Position numbers and translations under genes: made by a program
Part shown: positions 51,205 to 60,628 of the stretch, piece after piece
How positions within the stretch are numbered: position 1 is the first letter of the stretch
Layout of the letters: each line of letters begins with the position of its first letter
DNA from: Phycisphaerae bacterium
GTDB taxonomy: Bacteria > Planctomycetota > Phycisphaerae > UBA1845 > UTPLA1
Length of the DNA stretch: 64,000 bases
Assembly (NCBI GenBank): GCA_035275405.1
Contig: DATEMU010000011.1
Location: forward strand, 62,001-126,000
Reading direction: 5' to 3'
Notes under the pieces: model-generated
Seen by the model: only the letters and a program-made list of their open reading frames with translations
Told to the model about the DNA's origin: nothing
The model's database searches: none

Positions 51205-52704
51205 CTATTCGCCGGGGCCACGCTTGGCCAGGTCGGCCAGTACCGCGAGGAGATAGCGGTACATCCGCTCGACGCTGGCGACTTCAACCCGTTCCCCGGG
51301 GCTGTGCGCCCCCTGGATGTTGGGACCGAAGGAGACCATGTCCATGCTGCCGACGCGCTCGCCGATGATGCCGCATTCGAGACCGGCGTGGATGGAGGCG
51401 ATGCGCGGCGCTTTCTGGAACACGCGCTCGTAAGCGGCGCGGCAAACGGCGAGCGTGGGCGACTGGAGATTGGGGGCCCAGCCGGGATACTCGTTGGCCC
51501 GCTCGGCCTGCGCGCCGGCGAGGCGCGCGATGGCGGCGATCTTCGAGAGGACCGTGCACATATCCGTGTTGCTGGAACTGCGCGTCAGGCAGCCAACTTC
51601 GACGCGGAGAGTTCCTTCGGCGGAGGTGCTCTTGATCGTCGTCGTGCCGTTGGAAGTCTGAACCAGGCCGGGGATTTCGGGAACGACGGCGAGGACGCCG
51701 TGCGGCAAGGCCGCGAGCGCCGTCAGGACGCGCCGCGTGTCGTCGACGGATGCGACGGCAGGGGCCGCCACTGACTGGACGGTGATCTTGCAACCGGCTT
51801 CGCCCAGGGCCACGGCGTGGGCCTGCATCGACTTGGCGGAATTGGTCAATTTTTCGGACAATCCGCGTGGGCCTGTGACGGTCGCCGCGGCTTCGCGGGG
51901 GATCGCGTTGCGCTTGCTGCCGCCGGAAATCGTGGCGAGTTGGATTTGCGGTTCGTCGATCGCCTGCAGCGTTTGCCAGAGGACCGCGATGGCGCTGACG
52001 CGATTAAGGTGAATGTCGCAGCCCGAGTGTCCGCCGGTCAAGCCGGTGATGACAAGTTGGCATGACTCGGCGCCAGGCGGAGGCGCGGCCATCGGAAGGG
52101 ACCAGATGAGCGTCGTGTCGGTCCCTCCGGCGCAGCCGATGTAAATCGCGTCATCCTCCTCGGAGTCGAGATTGAGCATGCGGCGGCCCTTGAAGAAGTC
52201 GGGGGCGATGGCCTTCGCGCCGGACATGCCGTCTTCTTCGTCAATGGTGCAGAGGATTTCGAGCGGTCCGTGGACGGCAGCAGGCTCGGTCGCCGCAGCC
52301 AAAGCGAGGGAGACGCCAATGCCGTTGTCGGCGCCCAGGGTGGTCCCGTCGGCGCGGATAATCTGCTTGCCGTCGGCGCTCTTGTCCAACAGCAGACGGA
52401 TGGGATCGGAGTCGAAATTGTGGGTCGTGCCCGAGTCCTTTTCGCAGACCATATCGAGATGGCCCTGCAGCACAATGGCGGGGGCGCTTTCACAGCCCTT
52501 CGTGGCAGGGACTTCGATGACAAGATTGCCGATGGAATCCTCGCGAACCTTGAATCTGTGCGACTCGGCAAGTTGTTTCACGTGAGCCCGGATTTTCTGC
52601 TCGCGCTTGGACGGTCGGGGCACCGCCGCGATTCCGGCAAAAAATCGCCAGACGGACTGCGGAGCGAGCGATTCAATTGCAGAACGATCAGCGTCGGTAT
52701 TCAT
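51205..52704 (-). CDS. pepD: Aminoacyl-histidine dipeptidase (M20, PepD-like)
   Basis: A 499-residue M20-family dipeptidase. The metal site is GHLDMV (His82, Asp84), LGADNGIG (Asp126) and TIDEEDGMSG (Glu156-157); the C-terminal AIHAGLECGIIGERV-like block and SMDMVSFGPNIQGAHSPGE carry the last ligands. PepD-type enzymes hydrolyse Xaa-His dipeptides such as carnosine in the cytosol. It is convergent with the kinase gene (gap 29 nt) and has no operon partner. The ATG at 52704 gives the standard length. Confidence 0.92.
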   Translation of the reverse strand: MNTDADRSAIESLAPQSVWRFFAGIAAVPRPSKREQKIRAHVKQLAESHRFKVREDSIGNLVIEVPATKGCESAPAIVLQGHLDMVCEKDSGTTHNFDSDPIRLLLDKSADGKQIIRADGTTLGADNGIGVSLALAAATEPAAVHGPLEILCTIDEEDGMSGAKAIAPDFFKGRRMLNLDSEEDDAIYIGCAGGTDTTLIWSLPMAAPPPGAESCQLVITGLTGGHSGCDIHLNRVSAIAVLWQTLQAIDEPQIQLATISGGSKRNAIPREAAATVTGPRGLSEKLTNSAKSMQAHAVALGEAGCKITVQSVAAPAVASVDDTRRVLTALAALPHGVLAVVPEIPGLVQTSNGTTTIKSTSAEGTLRVEVGCLTRSSSNTDMCTVLSKIAAIARLAGAQAERANEYPGWAPNLQSPTLAVCRAAYERVFQKAPRIASIHAGLECGIIGERVGSMDMVSFGPNIQGAHSPGERVEVASVERMYRYLLAVLADLAKRGPGE

Positions 52705-52802
52705 GGCTACCTCTCTTTCCTGATCCGCGCAGTTTACAACTGATCGGCCCCTGGGAACCAGTCCGGTATAATCCCAACGAAACTACGGCTATTTAAGGTG
52801 CC

Positions 52803-54488
52803 ATTATCGCAGCGACCACCGAGCTTGAACGCGTCGTCATCTACCACGAGGCCACGAAGCATCATCCGCAGCGTTACGCGCGGAGCTTGGGCTATCTGGA
52901 TTGGGCGACGCAGCCGAACCCCTTTCGACGATATGACGGTGCGCCGCTGACGCCGCTGCTCATCGGTCCGCGCCATCAGGAACCGGCGTATGACTCGCTG
53001 TTTACGACCGACGGCATCGCCCCTCAGCCGGTCACGCGGCGGACGCTGTCGGCGTTCTTCGAGTGCTCGCTGGCGTTGTCAGCGTGGAAGGCGTACGGCG
53101 AATCGACGTGGGCGCTGCGCTGCAATCCCTCCAGTGGCAATCTGCATCCGACGGAGGGTTATCTGCTTTGTGGCGGCGTAGAGGGTATCGGCGAGCAGCC
53201 GGCGGCTTACCACTATGCGGCGAAGGAGCACGCGCTGGAACGGCGGCATGTCATCGACGCGGCGGCGTGGGCCGATCTCGTGGCCGCACTGGGCAGCGAA
53301 GTCTTTTTTGTGGGGCTCAGCTCCATCCTCTGGCGGGAGGCGTGGAAATACGGCGAGCGGGCCTTCCGGTATTGCCAGCAGGATACCGGTCATGCACTGG
53401 CTTGTTTGCGATTCGCGGCGGCGATGCTCGGTTGGCGGATGACATTGCTTGAAGACCTCGGAGACGACGAGGTTGCCCGTTTGCTGGGGCTTGATCGCGT
53501 GGGGGACTTTTCCGGCGCGGAGCGGGAGGAACCGGAGCTTTTCGCCCTCGTGTCGGCCAAGCCGGACGCAAATCCTCGCGGCGTTCTTACGCTCGATCCC
53601 GACATTATCGCACGGGTTGCCGCGGGTCCGTGGGAAGGCCGGGCCAATCGCCTCAGCTCCGATCACGTCCCGTGGGAAATCATTGATATGGTGACCGACG
53701 CGACAAGAAAACCGCGCACGCCCATCAACGGAGAGGTCATTCATCCGGGCCGCCTCCCGGCAGCCGCTCAGAGCGCGGGGACGGTACCCCTCGCGCGCGA
53801 GGTCATCCTCAAACGCCGCAGCGCCACGGATTTTGACGGTCAAACGTCGATTCCCCGCGACGTCTTCTACTCCATGCTCGCGCGCGTAATGCCGACGGAC
53901 GCGGCGCCGTTCGACGCGATCTCGTGGCCGCCCGCGATTCACCTGCTGATGTTTGTGCATCTCGTCGAAGGTTTGTCGCCGGGCCTCTACGCCCTAGTCC
54001 GCGATCCGGCGAAGGTGGACTCGCTTCGCGCCGCAACGAATCCCGATTTCGCGTGGACACTGGCGAGCGACGCGGCGCCGGGTCTGCCGCTCTACCCGCT
54101 CAGGGTGGCTGATTGCCGCCGGGGGGCGGCGCAGCTCAGCCTGGGACAGGCGATCGCCGGGGACGGTGCCTTTTCGTTCGGGATGGTCGCGGAGTTCGAG
54201 CCGTCGCTGCGGCGCTACGGGCCGTGGTTCTACCGGCGGCTGTTCTGGGAGGCGGGCATGATCGGGCAAACGCTGTACCTCGAGGCCGAGGCCGCGGCAA
54301 TGCGCCTGGGCAACACGATGCGGGCGACCGGCATCGGCGCGTACTTCGACGATCCCGTCCACGAGGTCTTCGGCCTGTCGGGCCGGGAGTTTCAGAGTAT
54401 GTATCACTTCACGATGGGCGGAGCGGTGGATGACCCGCGCCTGACCACCCGTCCGCCGTACGGCGAAGCGGTCGCGCAGCGCGTATGA
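52803..54488 (+). CDS. SagB/ThcOx-type nitroreductase-fold oxidoreductase, probable non-AUG start
   Basis: A protein of ~533 residues from the first conventional codon (TTG 52887), but the frame continues upstream and encodes VVIYHEATKHHPQRYARS, a segment conserved in SagB-type dehydrogenases before GYLDWATQPNPFRRY. In-frame candidates are ATT at 52803 or ATC at 52806, after TTAAGGTG; no in-frame ATG/GTG/TTG lies further up before a stop at 52794. The N-terminal nitroreductase-like domain binds FMN (LRCNPSSGNLHPTEGYL); a second similar half follows (ILKRRSATDFDGQTS). Such proteins can oxidise azoline rings in RiPP pathways, but no cyclodehydratase or precursor is visible. Confidence 0.85.
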   Translation: MIAATTELERVVIYHEATKHHPQRYARSLGYLDWATQPNPFRRYDGAPLTPLLIGPRHQEPAYDSLFTTDGIAPQPVTRRTLSAFFECSLALSAWKAYGESTWALRCNPSSGNLHPTEGYLLCGGVEGIGEQPAAYHYAAKEHALERRHVIDAAAWADLVAALGSEVFFVGLSSILWREAWKYGERAFRYCQQDTGHALACLRFAAAMLGWRMTLLEDLGDDEVARLLGLDRVGDFSGAEREEPELFALVSAKPDANPRGVLTLDPDIIARVAAGPWEGRANRLSSDHVPWEIIDMVTDATRKPRTPINGEVIHPGRLPAAAQSAGTVPLAREVILKRRSATDFDGQTSIPRDVFYSMLARVMPTDAAPFDAISWPPAIHLLMFVHLVEGLSPGLYALVRDPAKVDSLRAATNPDFAWTLASDAAPGLPLYPLRVADCRRGAAQLSLGQAIAGDGAFSFGMVAEFEPSLRRYGPWFYRRLFWEAGMIGQTLYLEAEAAAMRLGNTMRATGIGAYFDDPVHEVFGLSGREFQSMYHFTMGGAVDDPRLTTRPPYGEAVAQRV

Positions 54489-54641
54489 CGCGGATTCTGT
54501 TCTCTTCGCCCTGAAGTGTCAGAGAATTGGGCAGACGGACAAGAGTTTTACGTTCACCTTGCGTCGGCTCATGCGCGGGCTCGCGCGAGCGATATCAGAT
54601 CATTTTCTCTGCGGGAGAAAGTCCTGTCCGTGGCCGCCTCG

Positions 54642-56297
54642 TTACTGGTTTAAAATCTCATCCACGATGCATTGGATGTCTAGCCCATCCATGAGGCAGT
54701 CGTTGTTGCAGTCCCTCAACGGTCTTCCATTGGTACAAACGGGCAGGCCAGGCGTGTTGTTAGGGCAGGTGTCGCATGTGTCTCCCAAACTGTCCCCATC
54801 CGCATCTTCTTGGCCGGAGTTGGACGTGTTCGGGCAGTTGTCACAGGCATCGCCCACGCCGTCGGCGTCCGTATCAGCCTGGTCGGCATTGGCGACGGTC
54901 GGGCAGTTATCACAAGCATCGCCCAAGCCGTCGCTGTCCGCGTTGGCTTGATCGACGTTCGCTACGTTCGGGCAGTTGTCCGTCCCGTTGAGGATGCCGT
55001 CGGCATCGCTGTCGCAACCCAAGTTGACGACATAGGCCGAACCAGCCTCAGGTCCGGCCGCGTGGTCGTCCCCGCGCGCCCCGATCAGCGCCGTGTCTCC
55101 CGAGATCGCGACGGAGTAGCCGAACTCGTCAACCGATGCGGCGTCGGAGGCGGTTAATTTGACAGTTTCCGGCATGTTGGTCCAGCCACCGCTGGGCTTG
55201 ACGAAGGCGTACGCCGAGCCAGCGCTGGTTCCACCCGCGTGATTATCATGGTACGCCCCGACAAGCGCCGTTTCGCCAGAGATCGCGACTGAGTAGCCGA
55301 AGAAGTCATACGCCGCCGCGTCGGACGCGGTCAGCTTGGCCTGTTCGGTCAACACGCCGCCGGAACGAACAAAGACGTAGGCCGATCCGGCGGCGGTCCC
55401 GCCAGTGTTTTTGCCGTACGCCCCGACCAGCGCCATGTCTCCCGAGATCGCGACTGAGTAGCCGAAGTAGTCATTAGGCGCCGCATCGGAGGCGGTCAAC
55501 TTGGGCTGCTGGGTCCACACGCCGCCGGAGCGGACAAAGGCGTACACCGAGCCGATGACCGTGCCCGCGTTAAAGGCGCCGCGCGCCCCTACGAGCGCCA
55601 TATCGCCCGAGACCGCGACTGAGATGCCAAAGTTTTCAGTCGCTGCCGCATCCGATGCGGTCAGTTTGGCCTGCTGGGTCCACACTCCGCCGGATCGGAT
55701 GAAGACATATACTGAGCCGGCTTCAGTCCCGCCCGTGTGAGTGTCGTAGAGCGCCCCGACTACTGCAGTGTCGCCCGACACCGCAACCGAGTGGCCGAAC
55801 TCGTCAAACGCCGCCGAGTCGGAGGCGGTAAGCTTGGCCTGCTCAGTCCATACGCCGCCGGAGCGGACGAAGACGTAAGCCGAGCCGGAGTAGTTCCCTG
55901 AATCGTCGTCGCCGATCGCCCCGACCAGCGCCGTGTCAGCCGAGACCGCGACCGACCAGCCGAACCCGTCACTCGCCGCTGCGTCGGAGGCGATGAATTT
56001 GTCCTGCTGGGTCCAGACGCCGCCGGTGCGGACGAAGACGTAGGCCGAACCGGCGTATTCGCCGCCCGCGTGGGAGTCGGAGGGCGCTCCGACCACCGCT
56101 GTGTCTCCCGAGGCAGCGACCGACGAACCGAATCCGTCATTCGCCGCTGCGTCGGAGGCGATCAGCTTGGTCAACTCCTGCGGGCTGCACTGCCCCATCG
56201 CAGTGGGCGCCGACGTCAACGCTATTAGTCCGCACACCGCTGCCAAACCGCTGCGCAACCCCGAGCGATCCAATCGAGTTTTAAACAGATTCATCAT
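54642..56297 (-). CDS. Exported FG-GAP repeat protein with TSP3 repeats and dockerin-like end
   Basis: A 551-residue protein. After a signal peptide (~35 residues) come seven tandem ~52-residue units of type [28 protein letters not shown] followed by [16 protein letters not shown], an FG-GAP/beta-propeller-like pattern. Then three thrombospondin type 3-like Ca-binding repeats ([40 protein letters not shown]) and a short dockerin-like end ([20 protein letters not shown]). A Ca-dependent extracellular propeller is inferred. It is convergent with the SagB-like gene. Confidence 0.86.
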   Translation of the reverse strand: MMNLFKTRLDRSGLRSGLAAVCGLIALTSAPTAMGQCSPQELTKLIASDAAANDGFGSSVAASGDTAVVGAPSDSHAGGEYAGSAYVFVRTGGVWTQQDKFIASDAAASDGFGWSVAVSADTALVGAIGDDDSGNYSGSAYVFVRSGGVWTEQAKLTASDSAAFDEFGHSVAVSGDTAVVGALYDTHTGGTEAGSVYVFIRSGGVWTQQAKLTASDAAATENFGISVAVSGDMALVGARGAFNAGTVIGSVYAFVRSGGVWTQQPKLTASDAAPNDYFGYSVAISGDMALVGAYGKNTGGTAAGSAYVFVRSGGVLTEQAKLTASDAAAYDFFGYSVAISGETALVGAYHDNHAGGTSAGSAYAFVKPSGGWTNMPETVKLTASDAASVDEFGYSVAISGDTALIGARGDDHAAGPEAGSAYVVNLGCDSDADGILNGTDNCPNVANVDQANADSDGLGDACDNCPTVANADQADTDADGVGDACDNCPNTSNSGQEDADGDSLGDTCDTCPNNTPGLPVCTNGRPLRDCNNDCLMDGLDIQCIVDEILNQ

Positions 56298-56633
56298 TCG
56301 CCCTACAGTAGCAGTTAATCGAAAAGTCCCCTTTGACCTTGGACTACTCCGCCGTCGGGCTGTGACCAGTCATTGTACCACGATTCCCCTGTGTGAGGGC
56401 CAATATTCAGGCATTATTTCGATCGCCGAGGTCCTGGAGGATGTACTACGCCATCAACGATGAGCGATTCGCGGTGTGGCGTCTCTCTTCGCCGCAGATT
56501 TGTCGGCGCAAGCGGGCTTTCATAGACTTAACGCCATGGTCCGCGTTGAATCTTGACGTTGGCCAGCGTCACTCAAGTCGACGCACGCCGCGCGCATCCG
56601 CGCCCGGAACCCGCCACAATCTGAGGGTTCTTC
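56298..56633. other. Divergent intergenic region with no recognisable gene
   Basis: 336 nt between the FG-GAP protein (minus) and FRG protein (plus). A short open frame (56393-56659, plus) has no family features and overlaps the FRG start, so it is not called. I see no clear terminator, riboswitch or RNA gene. Confidence 0.3.
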
Positions 56634-57560
56634 ATGAACAGCAATTTGACGAGTCTTGAGGAGTTAGTTGCATGCGCGCGGAAACATCCACCGGAATTCT
56701 GGCTGTTCCGGGGCCATAAGACGACCAAATATTTACCCACGCCGAAAGCGCATCGCCCCGACACGTTTCCGAACGCTGGCAATAAGCCAGGGTGCGGGGA
56801 CGAAGCGTGGATTTGTCAGGCGTTTCGAGACAAGGCCCATAGCGTATACGCCCGGTGCCCCGCGGACGATCACTACTTTGAATGGTTGGCGCTGATGCGG
56901 CACCACCTCGCCCCGACGCGGCTCCTGGACTGGAGCAGAAATATCTTGGTCGCGGCGTACTTTGCTGTCGAACCGGATCGCGAAAATCCAAAGGACCGCA
57001 AATCCGATAGACAGATTTGGGCTTTGAATGCAACTGCGCTCACGGATTTCGCCCGCGATGAACATGTAAGCGCTGCGAAAACAACAAAGTCGCCACTCTT
57101 TTGCGGCTGCTTGGCCCATCAAAAGAACACTGACGGCAATCAAGCCAAAAGGTGGAGTGTCGGGAGAGCAGCCGAGACTCTCGCGAAACAAGCCGTCATC
57201 GACGAGCGGGCTTGGCCAGATCATCAATGTACGGCCGAGCATTGCTGCAGATTCCCACTCGCCATTGCGCCGCCAAGAACTTTCCCGCGCATGGTCAGTC
57301 AGGCTTCCTGGTTTACCGTTCACCCCAAGCCATCGAAAGTATCGCTCTCGCTTGAGCAGATCAATAAGGAGCACAAGGATCGCTCGGGGAAACCGCTTTG
57401 GGAGCACTTCGTGATACCTGCGACCGCAAAAGATCAAATTCTTGACGACTTGGCCGCCGTCGGCGTTTCGCGCGCAACGCTCTATCCCGACTTGGACGGC
57501 CTTGCCCAGAGTCTTCTTCCGGATTACGGTCGGTTATGCAGCCAACTTGTTCGAAAGTAA
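56634..57560 (+). CDS. FRG-domain protein
   Basis: A 308-residue protein whose N-terminal ~150 residues match the FRG domain: FWLFRGHKTTKYLPTP (the Phe-Arg-Gly core), later WLALMRHHLAPTRLLDWSRN and AAYFAVEP. The C-terminal half is Cys/His-containing (CTAEHCCRFPLA, FCGCLAHQ) with no family I recognise, and ends in KDQILDDLAAVGVSRATLYP. FRG proteins are scattered in bacteria and phages, and their activity is unknown; some lie in defence islands, but none is evident here. GAGGG precedes the ATG at 56634. Confidence 0.83.
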   Translation: MNSNLTSLEELVACARKHPPEFWLFRGHKTTKYLPTPKAHRPDTFPNAGNKPGCGDEAWICQAFRDKAHSVYARCPADDHYFEWLALMRHHLAPTRLLDWSRNILVAAYFAVEPDRENPKDRKSDRQIWALNATALTDFARDEHVSAAKTTKSPLFCGCLAHQKNTDGNQAKRWSVGRAAETLAKQAVIDERAWPDHQCTAEHCCRFPLAIAPPRTFPRMVSQASWFTVHPKPSKVSLSLEQINKEHKDRSGKPLWEHFVIPATAKDQILDDLAAVGVSRATLYPDLDGLAQSLLPDYGRLCSQLVRK

Positions 57561-57723
57561 CGCTCGCAGCCCCAGACTCGGAGCATAGTCTGAGTTCGAA
57601 ATTGGGTTAAGCCAGCGCGTCAAAGGCGAGCCCGACGGTGCACTGCGACCGGAACGAACGAACAGAAGCGATACGCATTGCGGTAGCCCTTGGACCGCCT
57701 GAAATCAGCGGCGGCTTCGCCGA

Positions 57724-58104
57724 TTAACCTAACGCCGTTCTTCCATGCCAGACCGGCAGGTCGTGAAGCTTGGACACGATAAGTTCGTAGGTCGTCTCCG
57801 GATCATCGTTGAAGTCCAGCAGGGCGGTCATGGCCAGCATCTCGTTGGTCGCCTCGGTCGAAAGATGCCGCAGCCCGGTCGTGCGTTGTTTCCCGGAGAG
57901 GTGCTTATTCAAAGGGCCGAAGAGCTTGTTGGCCCGTTTCCAGCCGAACAGGTGACACAGCCCGCCCACGAGGTCCCACGCGACGGCGGTTTCATCGTCG
58001 AAATGAACGGTCTCGCCGCGCTCGTCCTGCGCGTCGGCGGCGCTGCACCAGCGGCGCTCGTGGTCAAAGAGCGCGATGAGTTTGTCCTTTTCTGCTTGCA
58101 TCAT
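57724..58104 (-). CDS. Small hypothetical protein (DUF6197-like)
   Basis: A 126-residue protein: MMQAEKDKLIALFDHERRWC, then DDETAVAWDLVGGLCHLFGW and a helical C-terminus (LHDLPVWHGRTAL). The RRWC...AVAWDLVGGL pattern resembles DUF6197-type small proteins, a comparison from memory that I cannot check. A short CGGCG-GCTT-CGCCG stem just after the stop (57709-57722) may mark its 3' end. The gene is convergent with the FRG gene. Confidence 0.65.
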   Translation of the reverse strand: MMQAEKDKLIALFDHERRWCSAADAQDERGETVHFDDETAVAWDLVGGLCHLFGWKRANKLFGPLNKHLSGKQRTTGLRHLSTEATNEMLAMTALLDFNDDPETTYELIVSKLHDLPVWHGRTALG

Positions 58105-58358
58105 AGACGTTCATTCCTCGTTTCAGGCTCAACCCGACCAACTGGCAAGGCGACCGGCCACTCTTCCGGAGGCGTGGATTTCGATCATCGAAGTGGGATC
58201 AGGCGACCGGAGAGGGCCCGCTACTATCGATGGCGAACCGGTGGATTATATCATCGCAGAACCGGCGCGGGGCGGAAAAATGGTTTTGGGCCCCATTCGT
58301 GCAAAAGGGGACGATGCGCGAACGCGAACGAGCACCGAGTGCCCCGTACAATGCGCCC

Positions 58359-59972
58359 ATGGCGCTTTTGGTACGAAATCTCGCTCTCTCTCTGGACGAA
58401 GCCGAGGAGGAGCTACGGTTTCGGGCGGCGAAGCGGCTGCGCGTCCCGCCGGGGGACATCCAGGAGTGGCGAGTCGTGCGGCGGGCATTGGACGCCCGGT
58501 TCAAGGATCGCATCGCCTATGTCTACAATGTAGAGCTGTCGCTCGCCGGCGGCGCGAAGGAAGAGCGACGCGTGCTGGGCCGCCTCCATCGGGCCGATGT
58601 CGCTGAAGTACCGCGCGCGCCTCTGACGGCGCTCGAGAATGGAAACGAGCCGCTCGAACATCGGCCGATCGTCGTCGGATTCGGGCCGGCGGGGATGTTC
58701 GCGGCCCTGTGGCTGGCGCGGCATGGGCTGCGGCCGCTGGTGCTGGAGCGCGGTCAAGGGGTCAAGGTCCGCCATCGCGACATCCTGCACCGGTTCTATC
58801 GGCAACACGAATTCGATCCGGAAAGCAACCTGCTGTATGGCGAGGGCGGGGCCGGAGCGTACAGCGACGGGAAGCTGTACACGCGCGTGAATGACCCGCG
58901 GATGCGCGACATCCTGCAGGTCTTCGTCGATCACGGCGGCAAACCCGACATCCTGATTGACAGCCGGCCGCACCTGGGGAGCGATTGGATCCCGACACTG
59001 TGCCGGCGGATTCGAAAGACGATCGAGTCGCTGGGGGGCGAGGTCCGCTTTGGCGCGCGAGTTGACGAGATTCGCATCGACGATCGGCGAGTCAGCGCGA
59101 TCCGTGTCGGGACGGAAACGCTGCCCCTCGGGCCGCTCCTCATGGGGATCGGACACTCTGCGCATGACACGGTTCGCGCGCTGATCGCTGCCGGCGTCAC
59201 GATCGTGGCCAAGCCGTTTCAGATTGGTGTCCGCGTCGAACACCCGCAAGCGCTCGTCGATGGTTGGCAATACGGCCCGGCATGCGGGCATCGGCGGCTC
59301 CCACCGGCGGAGTATCACCTCGTAGCCAAGGGCGCGGCGGCCGGCTTGGGCGACGTCTACAGTTTTTGCATGTGCCCCGGCGGGATGATCCTGCCGACCA
59401 ACGAATCGGCCGGGCTGATTGCCACCAACGGCGCGTCGAACGTCAGTCGATCCGGTCGCTTCGCCAACAGCGGACTGGTATTGACAGTTCCTCTCGACGA
59501 AATCGACAACGACCCGCTCGTCGGGCTCGATTTCATTCAGCGCTGGGAGCGCGCGGCATTCGATCTGACCGGCGGGACGTACGCGGTTCCGGCGCAGCGG
59601 GCGACGGATTTTCTGGCAGACCGGCCGTCGGATGGACGCTTAGAAACGAGTTACCCGCTCGGCGGGCGGTGGGCAAACATCCGCGACATTCTTCCCGCGT
59701 TGGCCACACCGGCGATTCAGCGCGCGCTGGCGGATTTGGATGCGCGCCTCAAGGGATTTGGAGGGGCCGAGGCCGTGGTAACGGGACCGGAGACGCGGGC
59801 ATCCGCGCCGATTCGCATTCTGCGCGACGCCGAGACGCGCGAGTCGGTCTCCACGAGCGGGCTGTTCCCGATCGGCGAGGGTGCGGGCTACGCGGGCGGG
59901 ATCATGTCGGCCGCCGCGGATGGAATCGCCACGGCGGAGGTGCTCATTCGGCGGTACGCCCCGATGCGTTGA
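58359..59972 (+). CDS. FAD-dependent oxidoreductase (COG2509-type)
   Basis: A 537-residue flavoprotein from the ATG at 58359 (MALLVRNLALSLDEAEEELR); the frame is open to 58230 but that part overlaps an unstructured leader. A ~90-residue N-terminal domain precedes the Rossmann motif PIVVGFGPAGMFAALWLARH, then LLYGEGGAGAYSDGKLYTRV, the CPGGMILPTNES block and the C-terminal PIGEGAGYAGGIMSAAADG. The family (COG2509) is annotated as FAD-dependent dehydrogenase of unknown substrate. It is a single gene, with no partner; the acyltransferase gene converges 11 nt after its stop. Confidence 0.88.
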   Translation: MALLVRNLALSLDEAEEELRFRAAKRLRVPPGDIQEWRVVRRALDARFKDRIAYVYNVELSLAGGAKEERRVLGRLHRADVAEVPRAPLTALENGNEPLEHRPIVVGFGPAGMFAALWLARHGLRPLVLERGQGVKVRHRDILHRFYRQHEFDPESNLLYGEGGAGAYSDGKLYTRVNDPRMRDILQVFVDHGGKPDILIDSRPHLGSDWIPTLCRRIRKTIESLGGEVRFGARVDEIRIDDRRVSAIRVGTETLPLGPLLMGIGHSAHDTVRALIAAGVTIVAKPFQIGVRVEHPQALVDGWQYGPACGHRRLPPAEYHLVAKGAAAGLGDVYSFCMCPGGMILPTNESAGLIATNGASNVSRSGRFANSGLVLTVPLDEIDNDPLVGLDFIQRWERAAFDLTGGTYAVPAQRATDFLADRPSDGRLETSYPLGGRWANIRDILPALATPAIQRALADLDARLKGFGGAEAVVTGPETRASAPIRILRDAETRESVSTSGLFPIGEGAGYAGGIMSAAADGIATAEVLIRRYAPMR

Positions 59973-59983
59973 TATTGAGCCCC

Positions 59984-60628
59984 TCACGCCGCCTTCTTCT
60001 TCTGAGAAGCAATCTCCGCCCGCAGCGCCGCAAACATGAACCGCAGCGTGTGGTCGATCGTCGTCATGATCTCGTCGCGATCGAGGCCCGCGAGGTTCAT
60101 CGGCGGGCCAAACTGGATCCAGATCGGTCGGCGGCGGAGGAACCGGCGGTGAATGGGCCACGCGTCAAAGGCGCCGACGATGACGGCCGGGACGACTACC
60201 GCATTGGCGCGCTCGACGATCAGGGCGACGCCGCGCTGGAGCGGGGCGATCTCGCCGTCCTGGGTACGAGCGCCTTCGGGATAGATGTTCATCAAGTGGC
60301 CCTCCTGCAAACGCTGAATGGTCTCTTTGACGGCGCGGACATCGCCCTGGCCCTGCCGCACCGGAAACGCGTTGAGGACCGAGCGCAGAAACCAAGCGTT
60401 AAAGCGGTTCCTGAACAACTCGGACTTGGCGATGTAGTTCAGCGGCCGCTTCAGGTGCAGCGGCAGGAGAATGGGGTCCAGCAGACTCTGGTGATTGGAC
60501 ACGATGAGCACGCCGCCTTGAGCGGGGATGTGCTCGTGCCCGTACACTTTCAGATTGAAGAGCAGCTTGGCCAGCGGCCGCACAGTCGTCTGCAAGAGTT
60601 TCCAGAAGAACGAGCGCCGGGTCTTCAT
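59984..60628 (-). CDS. plsC: 1-acyl-sn-glycerol-3-phosphate acyltransferase (PlsC family)
   Basis: A 214-residue lysophosphatidate acyltransferase-like protein. The catalytic NHX4D is NHQSLLD (His46, Asp51), followed by the substrate motifs FPVRQGQGD and YPEGART. A helix near the N-terminus (SFFWKLLQTTVRPLAKLLFN) likely dips into the membrane. It should acylate lysophosphatidic acid at sn-2. Its start overlaps the acyl-CoA dehydrogenase stop by 4 nt (ATGA), so it is translationally coupled to that lipid gene. Confidence 0.9.
   Translation of the reverse strand: MKTRRSFFWKLLQTTVRPLAKLLFNLKVYGHEHIPAQGGVLIVSNHQSLLDPILLPLHLKRPLNYIAKSELFRNRFNAWFLRSVLNAFPVRQGQGDVRAVKETIQRLQEGHLMNIYPEGARTQDGEIAPLQRGVALIVERANAVVVPAVIVGAFDAWPIHRRFLRRRPIWIQFGPPMNLAGLDRDEIMTTIDHTLRFMFAALRAEIASQKKKAA

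Noticed and set aside
52887..54488. RiPP (azoline) biosynthetic cluster around the SagB-like gene
   Set aside because: No cyclodehydratase, YcaO, precursor peptide or transporter is adjacent, so only the oxidoreductase is called.
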